Source: B25-G16 sp964549945 (GTDB lineage: Bacteria; Desulfobacterota; DSM-4660; Desulfatiglandales; B25-G16). Taken from it: a stretch of DNA of 64,000 bases. Below, piece by piece: positions 14,896-22,479 of this stretch. Within the stretch, counting starts at the first letter, position 1. Each line of letters starts with the position of its first letter. The notes beneath the pieces were generated by a model. It ran no database searches. It was not told where the DNA came from and saw only the letters and a list, made by a program, of their open reading frames with translations. The DNA lies in contig CAZJXD010000002.1 in NCBI GenBank assembly GCA_964549945.1, forward strand, positions 66,750-130,749, read 5' to 3'. The position numbers and the translations under genes are program-made.

Positions 14896-15246
14896 ATGAA
14901 AGAAATTCATGAGTTGGACGTTTACAAACTGTCGGAAGATCTTTCAGATCTCATTTGGTATGGCTTTGATACCTGGCCGAAGAAAGTTCAGCAAACCATT
15001 GGTTACCAAATCATTCGATCAGCAGATAGCATTGCTTCTAATATCGCCGAGGGATACGGGCGGTATACGCCTGCTGAGAGAAAACTATTTTACCGTTATG
15101 AAAGGGGTTCATTTGAAGAAACGAAAGCTTGGTTGCGTAAGCTCATCCGCCGAAAAGTAATACAAGAGAATGAAATTCAAAAATATTCAATTATAATCTA
15201 TGAACTGGGACCTAAACTAAATGCGTTCATTAAAAGTACGAAATGA
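14896..15246 (+). CDS. four-helix-bundle protein (S23 / IVP family), second subfamily
   Basis: 116 residues. Family marks: IHELDVYKLSEDLSDLIW, then IGYQIIRSADSIASNIAEGY, then FYRYERGSFEETKAWLRK and GPKLNAFIKSTK. It is a helical bundle of the 23S rRNA intervening-sequence protein family, clearly different from the subfamily at 10353 and from the broken gene at 18301. TAGGAGG lies 8 nt before the ATG at 14896, so it is likely translated. It forms the intact core of nested cassette C. A function in nucleic acid binding is inferred from the family. Confidence 0.85.
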   Translation: MKEIHELDVYKLSEDLSDLIWYGFDTWPKKVQQTIGYQIIRSADSIASNIAEGYGRYTPAERKLFYRYERGSFEETKAWLRKLIRRKVIQENEIQKYSIIIYELGPKLNAFIKSTK

Positions 15247-15302
15247 ATAATACCAATGCAAATATCCAGTTTCTAGTTTCAAGTATCCAGTTTCCAATAT
15301 GG

Positions 15303-15338
15303 CCGAAACTCAATGCGTTTATTAGAAGTACGAAATAA
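15303..15338 (+). pseudogene. C-terminal fragment of a four-helix-bundle gene (copy 1)
   Basis: Codons read PKLNAFIRSTK then stop, matching the end of the complete gene (PKLNAFIKSTK). It lies between two right-hand AGTTTC tracts. Confidence 0.7.
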
Positions 15339-15391
15339 TTGGATGACATAAATCCAAGTTTCGAGTTTCAAATTTCCAGTTTCAAGCGACT

Positions 15392-15439
15392 GATGTACTC
15401 GGTCCAAAGTTAAATACATTCATTAAGAGCACAAAATGA
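15392..15439 (+). pseudogene. C-terminal fragment of a four-helix-bundle gene (copy 2)
   Basis: Codons read DVLGPKLNTFIKSTK then stop, again matching the end of the gene at 14896. Synonymous differences from copy 1 show that it is a separate, older copy. Confidence 0.7.
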
Positions 15440-15555
15440 GTGATACTAATGCAAATATCCAGTTTCAAGTTTCTATCAATTTTCAATATTCACTAATCAA
15501 TAAAAAGCAATCTTCAATCGTCAATAGTCAATAATAAATTAATACGTGGTGAGTC

Positions 15556-18255
15556 ATGAAAGCCAAGACCGAAGACCACAACAAATTCTACACGATTCTC
15601 ATCGTGGAGGATAGCCCCACACAGGCCTTACAAGTGAGGAGAATCCTTGAGGAAGAAGGCTTTACAACGGCCGTTTGTAGCAACGGGAAAGAGGCGCTTT
15701 CGTATCTTAAAGAACAGAAGCCTACCATAATTATCTCAGACATCGTTATGCCGGAGATGGATGGCTATGAACTCTGTAGCATCATCAAAAAGGATGAAAC
15801 CCTCAAGGACATCCCGGTTATCCTTTTAACTGCCTTAACCAGCCCTGAAGATGTCATCAAGGGACTACAGTCCGGTGCAGACAATTTCATCACCAAGCCA
15901 TATGAAAAGGAATTTCTGCTCTCACGCGTCCAATACATTTTGGCCAATCAGGAAGTGCGAAAAAGGGGAACCACTGAGGTTGGCCTCAATATCTATTTTA
16001 TGGGCCAGACGCATACCATCACCTCGAATCGCATGCAGATCGTAGACCTTCTTCTCTCCACTTACGAGCATGCGGTCCTCCAAAACCAGGAATTGAAAAA
16101 AACACAGGCCGAATTAGAAAAGCTCAATAGGCAGCTTGAAGAAAAAGTAAAGCAAAGGACACAGAGGATAGAAACTCTGAACTCCCTTCTCAAGGCCATT
16201 CGGGGTGTAAACCAGATCATAGTGCGGGAAAAAGATCGTGATCGTCTCATTAAAAAAGCCTGTCGAATTCTCACTACTGCGCGTGAGTCACATAATGCGT
16301 GGATCGTCCTGACGGATGAATCCGGGGAATTGGTCTCAACTGCGGAGGCAGGGCTTGGCAAGGAGTTTCTAGCCTTACAGAGGCTTTTGAAGAGGGGCAA
16401 ATTAGTAAATTGTGCTCGGAGGGCATTGAGTAAATCAGGGGTCGTTTTCATTGAAGACCCATCTACCGCATGCGATGATTGCCCGCTGGCAAAAGAGTCA
16501 CACGCCAGGGGGGCAATTGCAGTCAGGTTGGAGCATGGTGGAAAGACATTCGGTCTGTTATCTATATCCATACCCAAAGATTTGGTGAGAGAAAAAGAGG
16601 AATTATCTCTATTTGAGGAAGTCACCAGTGATATCGCCTTCGGGCTCCATAACATGGAGTTAGAAAAAAAGAAGGAAAAATCAGAGGAAGAGCTCCGCCA
16701 TCAACGTGATTTAATGACCCGTATCATGGAGACGAGCCCCGTGTGCATCACCATGGTGAACCGCGAGGGACAGATCACCCTTGCCAACCCAGGGGCTGAG
16801 GAAGTGCTGGGGTTAAGTTCGGATGAGGTGGCCGGGCTTGCCTACAATGCCCCTGAGTGGCGGATCACCGATTACGATGGCAAGCCCTTTCCTGAAGAAC
16901 AGTTGCCCTTTCGAAGGGTGGTGGACACAGGCCAACCGGTTTATGAGGTACGCCATGCCATAGAGTGGCCCGATGGAATGAGGGTATTGCTCTCCATAAA
17001 CGGAGCGCCGCTCTTTGATAAGAATGGTCATATAGAGGGGGTGATATGTACGATCCAAGACGTGACGGAGCGGATAAGGGATTCCAAAGCCCTCGCAGAA
17101 AGTGAACAACGCTACCGTACTCTATTTGAGCAATCAAGGGATCCCATCTATATCAATACCCGAGAGGGTGCTTTTCTTGATGTCAATCAAGCATTTCTTG
17201 AGCTCTTTGGCTATACAAGAGAAGAAATAAAAAGCTTAAATGCCGAAGAGCTTTACTTGAATCCCGATGACCGGACTAGATTTAAGCAACAAGTGGAAAA
17301 GGCCAGCTTTGTAAAGGATTTTGAAATCAAGTTCCTTAAAAAGGACGGGGCTGAGATGGACTGCCTTTTCACTGCTACAGTACGAAAGGCAAACGACGGA
17401 AGCATTTTGGGATACCAGGGCATTATCATGGACATCACCGAACGAAAGAAGGCCGAGGAAAAGATCAAAGAGTATGCTGAAAACCTTGAGAAGATGGTTG
17501 AGGAGCGAACCAAGGAGCTTCATGTGGCCAAAGAGGAAGCCGAGGCCGCCAATCATGCAAAGTCTGATTTCCTGGCCAGCATGTCACACGAATTGCGCAC
17601 ACCGCTAAATGCGATCATCGGGTTCTCAGAGGTCTTGCGGGATCAATACTTCGGTACGCTCAACGAGAAGCAGGCGGAATACGTAAACGATGTCCTCGAG
17701 AGCGGGAAGCACCTCCTCTCCCTGATCAACGATATCCTGGACCTATCCAAGATTGAAGCGGGCAAGGCTGAAATGCAACCGTCTGAGGTTAAGATAAAGG
17801 AACTTCTGGAAAACAGCCTGATCATGGTAAAGGAGAGGTGCATGAAGCATAGAATCGATCTTAAAACGAACATTTCGCAAGACATAGCCGGCCTAGAGAT
17901 TGTGGCAGATGAACGAGCGATCAAGCAGGTCATGTTCAACCTTCTCTCTAATGCCGTCAAGTTTACTCCTGATGGCGGTGCGATCACGCTGGGGGCTGAA
18001 AGCAAGGGAGGAGAGCTTATCGTCAGCGTGGCTGATACCGGCATTGGGATTGCCCCTGAAGATCAAAAGAAAATCTTCGACGAATTTCATCAGGTCAAGA
18101 GCCGCCTGACAGATAAGACACCAGGCACGGGGCTAGGCCTCTCTTTGGCAAAACGACTTATCGAGATGCATAAGGGGATGATCTGGGTAGAAAGCGAGGG
18201 AGAGGAAAAGGGAAGTAAATTCAGCTTTACGTTGCCCATAGGAATTGATGATTGA
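15556..18255 (+). CDS. hybrid sensor kinase: receiver-GAF-like-PAS-PAS-HisKA-HATPase
   Basis: 899 residues, no transmembrane segment. The N-terminal receiver (10-130) has D19, D62 (IIISDIVMPEMDG) and K114. A coiled coil (165-200) is followed by a GAF-like domain (about 205-370) with three cysteines (CARR, then CDDC). Two PAS domains follow (about 385-510 and 515-640), then HisKA with H678 (FLASMSHELRTPLNAIIGF) and HATPase (NLLSNAVKFTPDG; ADTGIGI; GTGLGLSLAKR). The receiver-first layout fits a kinase controlled by CheA or by the upstream Hpt protein. The GTGAGTC before the ATG is a poor ribosome site. The last residues (GIDD) are read from ATTGATGATTGA, the beginning of the next heptamer tract. 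Confidence 0.93.
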   Translation: MKAKTEDHNKFYTILIVEDSPTQALQVRRILEEEGFTTAVCSNGKEALSYLKEQKPTIIISDIVMPEMDGYELCSIIKKDETLKDIPVILLTALTSPEDVIKGLQSGADNFITKPYEKEFLLSRVQYILANQEVRKRGTTEVGLNIYFMGQTHTITSNRMQIVDLLLSTYEHAVLQNQELKKTQAELEKLNRQLEEKVKQRTQRIETLNSLLKAIRGVNQIIVREKDRDRLIKKACRILTTARESHNAWIVLTDESGELVSTAEAGLGKEFLALQRLLKRGKLVNCARRALSKSGVVFIEDPSTACDDCPLAKESHARGAIAVRLEHGGKTFGLLSISIPKDLVREKEELSLFEEVTSDIAFGLHNMELEKKKEKSEEELRHQRDLMTRIMETSPVCITMVNREGQITLANPGAEEVLGLSSDEVAGLAYNAPEWRITDYDGKPFPEEQLPFRRVVDTGQPVYEVRHAIEWPDGMRVLLSINGAPLFDKNGHIEGVICTIQDVTERIRDSKALAESEQRYRTLFEQSRDPIYINTREGAFLDVNQAFLELFGYTREEIKSLNAEELYLNPDDRTRFKQQVEKASFVKDFEIKFLKKDGAEMDCLFTATVRKANDGSILGYQGIIMDITERKKAEEKIKEYAENLEKMVEERTKELHVAKEEAEAANHAKSDFLASMSHELRTPLNAIIGFSEVLRDQYFGTLNEKQAEYVNDVLESGKHLLSLINDILDLSKIEAGKAEMQPSEVKIKELLENSLIMVKERCMKHRIDLKTNISQDIAGLEIVADERAIKQVMFNLLSNAVKFTPDGGAITLGAESKGGELIVSVADTGIGIAPEDQKKIFDEFHQVKSRLTDKTPGTGLGLSLAKRLIEMHKGMIWVESEGEEKGSKFSFTLPIGIDD

Positions 18256-18683
18256 TTAAATTGAATATTGACAATTGTCGATTGAATACTGCGAACTACG
18301 AATGGAAACAGAAAAACTGAAAGAGAGGACAAAATTATTCGCTCATCGCTGTGTTAAATTAAGCCTTGCCCTACCCGAAACCGATCTTGGTAGGCATATT
18401 CGTAGACAATTGATCAGATGCGGCACATCTGTAGCTTCTAACTATAGGGTTGCTTGTATTGCTCAGTCGAAGGCAGGCTTTGTTGCAAAGCTAAGCATTG
18501 TTCTTGAAGAACAGACGAATCTGCTTTCTGGTTAGAATTTATTATCGATGAGAATCTATTAAAAAAGAACCTTGTCGAACCATTACTTAAAGAGGCAAAT
18601 GAGTTGACAGCTATCTTTTTTTCGTCAAGAAAAACAGCAAGAACAAAATAAATATTCAATATTCAATAGTCAATTTAATAATA
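18244..18683 (+). mobile_element. cassette D with ATTGAAT/ATTCAAT ends and a frameshifted gene
   Basis: Left tract 18244-18300: units ATTGATG, ATTGATT, ATTGACA, ATTGTCG, ATTGAAT. Right tract 18652-18683: ATTCAAT, ATTCAAT, AGTCAAT, TTAATAA. ATTCAAT is the exact reverse complement of ATTGAAT, so the ends are inverted as in cassettes A to C but with another heptamer. The inside is a four-helix-bundle gene of a third subfamily. It lies between the hybrid kinase and a receiver gene. Confidence 0.6.
18301..18651 (+). pseudogene. four-helix-bundle gene (third subfamily), frameshifted
   Basis: The first frame (18301-18535) encodes LKERTKLFAHRCVKLSLALP, then GRHIRRQLIRCGTSVASNYR and KLSIVLEE, typical of the IVP family. 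After about position 18508 the family sequence continues in another frame (DESAFWLEFIIDENLL, then LLKEANELTAIFFSSRKTAR) to the stop at 18649-18651. A single-base deletion near 18505-18513 explains this. No ribosome site is seen; the repeat tract runs to the ATG. It could also be a sequencing error or a recently inactivated copy. Confidence 0.8.
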
Positions 18684-18692
18684 GGCAAGACA

Positions 18693-19061
18693 ATGAGCAA
18701 GGTTATATTAGCAGTTGAGGATGAACCCAGGAATCTGAAGTTAATAAAGGATCTCCTTCATGTAGCGGGATACGAGACCTTGGAGGCGACTGATGGCAGG
18801 AAAGGGATTGAATTGGCCAAGGCGCACAGGCCTGATTTGATTCTCATGGATATTTCGATGCCCGTCATGGATGGTATTGAGGCTACAAAAGCTTTAAAAG
18901 CCAATGCCGAAACTAAGAATATCCCCATCATAGCGCTGACATCTCATGCCATGAAAGAAGACGAAGAAAAGATACGCGAGGCCGGCTGTAACGGATATAT
19001 AACCAAGCCCATTGACACCAGGGAATTCCTTAGGATGGTGGCTGAATATTTGCGCGAATAG
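18693..19061 (+). CDS. single-domain response regulator (DivK/CheY-like)
   Basis: 122 residues: D9 (AVEDEPRNLKL, with E/D as the acidic pair), D53 (LILMDISMPVMDG), T84 in IALTSHAM and K106 (YITKPIDT). The DISMPVMDG and TSHAM signatures match the receivers that work with hybrid kinases such as DivK. It has no output domain. It ends 3 nt before the membrane kinase gene, so the two are probably translated together and may be cognate. Confidence 0.92.
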   Translation: MSKVILAVEDEPRNLKLIKDLLHVAGYETLEATDGRKGIELAKAHRPDLILMDISMPVMDGIEATKALKANAETKNIPIIALTSHAMKEDEEKIREAGCNGYITKPIDTREFLRMVAEYLRE

Positions 19062-19064
19062 GAT

Positions 19065-20735
19065 ATGTTCGACATCTCTATGATCAACATGGAAACTGAA
19101 GAACTGAATATAAGCAAAATTGAGAGAAAGATATGGGAGATGATATTGCTTGCAGTCGTGGTTATTCTTTTCTTAACCCTGGCGTTGCTTGGCCTGCAAT
19201 TTTTAGGATTTCTTGGGAAATCGGAAGTCATCATGCTTTCCGAGCACTCCTATAAATATTCTGTATTTTTATCTATAATAGTTCTTCTTTTCTGTGCGTA
19301 CGTGATTATCGAACAGCGGAAGCTGCTTCACCTTTCCCGGGCTTTTTCCAAGGAAAAAGAAACCACCCAGACGTTGAGCCAGAGCGTAAAGACCCTCAGT
19401 GCCCTACTTGAGGTAACCTCCAGCATTAATTTCCAACAGAAAATATCGGATATCTTCAATACGATAACTAAGGAGGTGCTATCATGTTTTCAAGCAGATC
19501 ATTCATCCATCATGCTTTTCGATGAGCAATCAAAAGCGCTTGAGCCCAAGGCATCTTTTTGGAAAGGAGCCGAATCTGACAATGAGGCTCTGGTCCCACT
19601 GGTGCAGAACATAGCTGGGTGGGTGGCTAAAAGCGGAAAGCCGTTGTTGCTGAATGGAAAATCGGATCCAGCAGAGTGCCATGGGGCACACATGAAAAAT
19701 GGACCTATCACATCCTCTCTGTGCGCACCTCTTAAAATAGGCGGTAAAAGTATCGGGGTGCTAAACGTGAACCTCGTGGATAGCGTCAAGACATTTTCCG
19801 AAACTGACCTCAAGCTAATCAGCATCTTTGCGAACAACGCTGCTGTTGCAATCCACGACGCAGAGCTCTATGAGCAAATCAAGTCGTTCAATGTGCGATT
19901 AGAAGAAAAGGTCAAGGAAAGGACTTTGGAATTAGAGGTAGCGAATAAGGTCAAGGGCGACTTTTTGGCCAGTGTATCCCATGAGCTCCGCACGCCACTC
20001 AATGCCATTATCGGTTTTTCTCAGGTTTTAATAAACCAGCATTTCGGAACCCTGAACCAAAATCAGGAAGAATATGTGCGGGATATTCTGGAGAGCGGGG
20101 AACGCCTCCACACCTTAATCAACGACGTTCTGGATCTGTCCAATATAGAAGCAGGCAAGATGGAGCTCGAACTCTCTCAGGTGAGAGTCAGTGAGCTTTT
20201 GCAAAATAGCCTTACCATGATCAAGCAAAGAGCTATGGAGCATGAGATCTCCATTGACCTCCAGATCCCCCAGGAGCTGGAAGATTTGCAGATTACAGCG
20301 GACGAACGAAAACTCAAGAAGGTCATGTTCAATCTTCTCTCCAATGCTGTCAAGTTTACTCCTGATGGCGGGGAAATCCGCGTGACCGCGAATCTCATTT
20401 CGGATTTCGATGAATATTTATCTCGTCAGGACACAAAGACACAAAGAAAAATTAAGAATTTTCAATCTTCAATCGACAATCTTCAATCATCAATCCTCAT
20501 CAGCGTTGCTGATACCGGCATCGGAATTGCCCTTGAAGATCAAGAGAAAATCTTCGACGAATTTCATCAGGTCAGGAGCGGCATCAGCGACAAGACACCT
20601 GGCACGGGATTGGGCCTAAGCTTGACCAAGCGCCTTGTGGAGATGCATGGTGGGAGAATATGGGTGGAAAGTGAAGGGGAAGGAAAAGGGGCTCGATTTG
20701 GTTTTGTGTTGCCTGTGAAATCAGAGAATCAATGA
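19065..20735 (+). CDS. membrane histidine kinase with GAF domain, carrying a repeat-derived insertion
   Basis: 556 residues. Two transmembrane helices (about 26-49 and 66-85) are followed by a coiled coil, a GAF domain (about 115-270; HSSIMLFDEQ, then SLCAPLKIGGKSIGVLNVN), HisKA with H306 (FLASVSHELRTPLNAIIGF) and HATPase. Relative to the paralogue at 15556 the ATPase domain has about 27 extra residues (about 446-476, QDTKTQRKIKNFQSSIDNL) between the strand after FTPDGGEI and the D-box ISVADTGIGI. The DNA there is the same TCAATNN heptamer sequence found between genes. The frame is kept and the ATP motifs (N, ADTGIGI, GTGLGLSL) are present, so activity may persist. The ATG at 19065 has only a weak ribosome site. 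Confidence 0.92.
   Translation: MFDISMINMETEELNISKIERKIWEMILLAVVVILFLTLALLGLQFLGFLGKSEVIMLSEHSYKYSVFLSIIVLLFCAYVIIEQRKLLHLSRAFSKEKETTQTLSQSVKTLSALLEVTSSINFQQKISDIFNTITKEVLSCFQADHSSIMLFDEQSKALEPKASFWKGAESDNEALVPLVQNIAGWVAKSGKPLLLNGKSDPAECHGAHMKNGPITSSLCAPLKIGGKSIGVLNVNLVDSVKTFSETDLKLISIFANNAAVAIHDAELYEQIKSFNVRLEEKVKERTLELEVANKVKGDFLASVSHELRTPLNAIIGFSQVLINQHFGTLNQNQEEYVRDILESGERLHTLINDVLDLSNIEAGKMELELSQVRVSELLQNSLTMIKQRAMEHEISIDLQIPQELEDLQITADERKLKKVMFNLLSNAVKFTPDGGEIRVTANLISDFDEYLSRQDTKTQRKIKNFQSSIDNLQSSILISVADTGIGIALEDQEKIFDEFHQVRSGISDKTPGTGLGLSLTKRLVEMHGGRIWVESEGEGKGARFGFVLPVKSENQ
20397..20492 (+). repeat. heptamer repeat inserted in frame in a kinase gene
   Basis: The segment includes a duplicated 8-nt unit (GACACAAA twice, about 20428-20443) and then TCAATCT TCAATCG ACAATCT TCAATCA TCAATCC with a 7-nt step (about 20462-20496). 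CAATCTTCAATCG is identical to 15508-15520 in the gap before the hybrid kinase. The paralogous kinase lacks this segment. Confidence 0.75.
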
Positions 20736-20750
20736 AAGAGGCTGCTGTAA

Positions 20751-21785
20751 ATGAAGAGTTTTGGCAGAGGACAAGAGATATTGGCTGTTGACGATGAGCC
20801 TACTAATCTCAAGCTATTGGAAGCTATACTGGTTCCCGAAGGGTATGTCCTCAAAACGGCCTTAAGTGGTAATGAGGCCCTGGACGAGATCAAATCACTT
20901 AACCCGGATCTTATCCTTCTCGATGTGATGATGCCGGGTATGGATGGCTACCAGGTCTGCAAAAGGATTCGCGCCGATAGCCCTACAAGCTATATCCCTA
21001 TTATCTTCCTCACGGCTATGAAGACCGATCAGAGGGACATCGTCCATGGGCTTGACATCGGTGGAGATGACTATATCCGAAAACCATTCGACGCCGTGGA
21101 GCTGTTATCCAGAATCAGGGCGGCCCTTCGCGTGAAAGAGCTCTATGATAAGCTCATACTGACCAAGGCTGAGCTTTCCCGGTATGTATCCCTTTCGACG
21201 GTAGAGATGGTAGAGAAAACAACCTCAGAGGAGGGGATTCAAGTAGGGCAGACTAAAGACGTAACCGTGCTATTTTCCGATATCAGAGGGTTTAGCAATA
21301 TTGCGGAAAACATGGCCCCAGGCGAAGTGTTTGAGATGTTAAACCTCTACCTTTCCAAACAGATTGAGGTGGTTCAGGATCATCACGGAATCATTGATAA
21401 ATTGAACGGGGATGAAATAATGGCCGTCTTTGAAGCACCCACTATGGCACAAGATGCACTAATGTGCGGAACCGCAATCGTTAACGCCATCCGCGACCTC
21501 GGGCCTTACCGGGAAGGCAGTTGGATAGGGGCGGGTATCGGCATCAACACGGGGCCTGTCTATATAGGGAGCATTGGCTCAGAGACCATGAAGGACTATA
21601 CCGTCGTGGGAAACACGGTCAATATAGCAGCCAGGCTGTGCGGGTTTGCCAAGAAATTCCAGATACTCTTCACCGAAGCCACGAAGGAATTAATTGAGGA
21701 ATATGGATTTCCCTATAAATCACTTGGAAAAGTTCCAGTGAAAGGGGTAACTTCCCCGCTGGAAACCTTTGAGCTGATCGAGTGA
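20751..21785 (+). CDS. response regulator with class III adenylate cyclase output
   Basis: 344 residues. The receiver (1-125) has D14/D15, D58 (LILLDVMMPGMDG) and K111 (YIRKPFD). A helical linker follows (130-165), then a class III cyclase domain (about 165-340). The first metal-binding Asp is in VLFSDIRGF. The adenine-selecting Lys and Asp are in DKLNGDEIMAVF and MKDYTVVGN, and the transition-state Asn/Arg in NIAAR. These residues predict ATP rather than GTP as substrate, so phosphorylation would control cAMP production. It is the only recognisable effector output of the locus, and it follows the membrane kinase by 15 nt. Confidence 0.92.
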   Translation: MKSFGRGQEILAVDDEPTNLKLLEAILVPEGYVLKTALSGNEALDEIKSLNPDLILLDVMMPGMDGYQVCKRIRADSPTSYIPIIFLTAMKTDQRDIVHGLDIGGDDYIRKPFDAVELLSRIRAALRVKELYDKLILTKAELSRYVSLSTVEMVEKTTSEEGIQVGQTKDVTVLFSDIRGFSNIAENMAPGEVFEMLNLYLSKQIEVVQDHHGIIDKLNGDEIMAVFEAPTMAQDALMCGTAIVNAIRDLGPYREGSWIGAGIGINTGPVYIGSIGSETMKDYTVVGNTVNIAARLCGFAKKFQILFTEATKELIEEYGFPYKSLGKVPVKGVTSPLETFELIE

Positions 21786-21899
21786 ATCGGATACCGGATA
21801 TCTGATAATTGTCTTTAATGATTCTCCGTGTTATAAATTAAAATTTACGCTTAAAATCATTATGGATCGGGATCGTATTCTAAAAGGAAGGAGGGTGTT

Positions 21900-22295
21900 A
21901 TGGGCAAGGAGAAAGAAGAGGTAAAGATTCTCATCGTTGATGATGATGAGAAAGCTTTAAAGCTCCTCGAGCTGAAATTAGTGCAATTAGGTTTTCGTAG
22001 CATTGTCAAAGAACGCAGGGCCACGGAAGCGTTAGAAACGGCAAAGAAGCTTCTTCCTGATCTTATCTTTCTCGACATCATAATGCCAGGCCTGGATGGT
22101 GGCAAGGTAAGGCAACGGCTAATCGAAAATTCCGCAACAAAAGATATTCCAGTAGTGTTTGTGTCCTCTATAATAGATAAGGAAGAGGAAAAGCGCATCG
22201 GAGGACGCCTGGCAGGTGGAGAGATTATCGTTTCGAAACCATACTCTTCTGATGAGATTTTAAAGGCCATAGAGAAAAATCTGGGAAATTTCTAG
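21900..22295 (+). CDS. single-domain response regulator
   Basis: 131 residues: D14-D16 (LIVDDDEKALKLL), D59 (LIFLDIIMPGLDG), S86 in FVSSI and K115 (IIVSKPYSSDEIL). A GGRLAGGEI stretch before the Lys replaces the usual GADDYI. The gap 21786-21899 holds AT-rich, weakly heptameric sequence. AAGGAGG lies about 8 nt before the ATG (with GTGTT between). There is no output domain. Confidence 0.9.
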   Translation: MGKEKEEVKILIVDDDEKALKLLELKLVQLGFRSIVKERRATEALETAKKLLPDLIFLDIIMPGLDGGKVRQRLIENSATKDIPVVFVSSIIDKEEEKRIGGRLAGGEIIVSKPYSSDEILKAIEKNLGNF

Positions 22296-22479
22296 AGTTC
22301 GGCTATTAGATCTAACAAAAGTGATCTTGGAGTAATGAGAAGTGGAAACCAAAGACAAGTATAAAGACGACAAGAAGGCCTTGTTTGTTGATATGGTTTT
22401 GAAAGCTCCTTAGATCAAAGAGGGGCTTAGCCTCTCCCGAAGGGCTTTCTTGCCGCAAATTAAATTATGGAGGCGAAAC

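Larger units (their letters stand above)
14742..15540 (+). mobile_element. composite, nested four-helix-bundle cassette C (GAAACTN/AGTTTCN ends)
   Basis: Order seen: left tract (14742-14770, GAAACTT GAAACTG GAAACTC GAAACTC), N-terminal gene fragment (14800-14871), second left tract (14853-14878), complete gene (14896-15246), right tract (about 15258-15298, CAGTTTC TAGTTTC AAGTATC CAGTTTC), C-terminal fragment (15303-15338), right tract (15354-15386), second C-terminal fragment (15392-15439), right tract (15448-15476), and a TCAATNN tract (15478-15540). This looks like one cassette inserted into an older copy, plus a further partial copy. The sequence GGTGAGTCATGAAAG occurs both at the start of the first fragment (14792-14806) and at the start of the next kinase gene (15548-15562). 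Confidence 0.6.

Noticed and set aside
10353..15246. Diversity-generating retroelement (four-helix-bundle genes as avd)
   Set aside because: No reverse transcriptase, template repeat or variable C-type lectin target was found near these genes.
14742..15540. CRISPR-like or simple tandem repeat array
   Set aside because: Units are 7 nt, degenerate and inverted between ends; there are no regular repeats of 23-40 nt with unique spacers and no cas genes.
22337..22411. 24-codon ORF before the last receiver gene
   Set aside because: Too short, no ribosome site and no similarity recognised; may be a relic of a longer gene.
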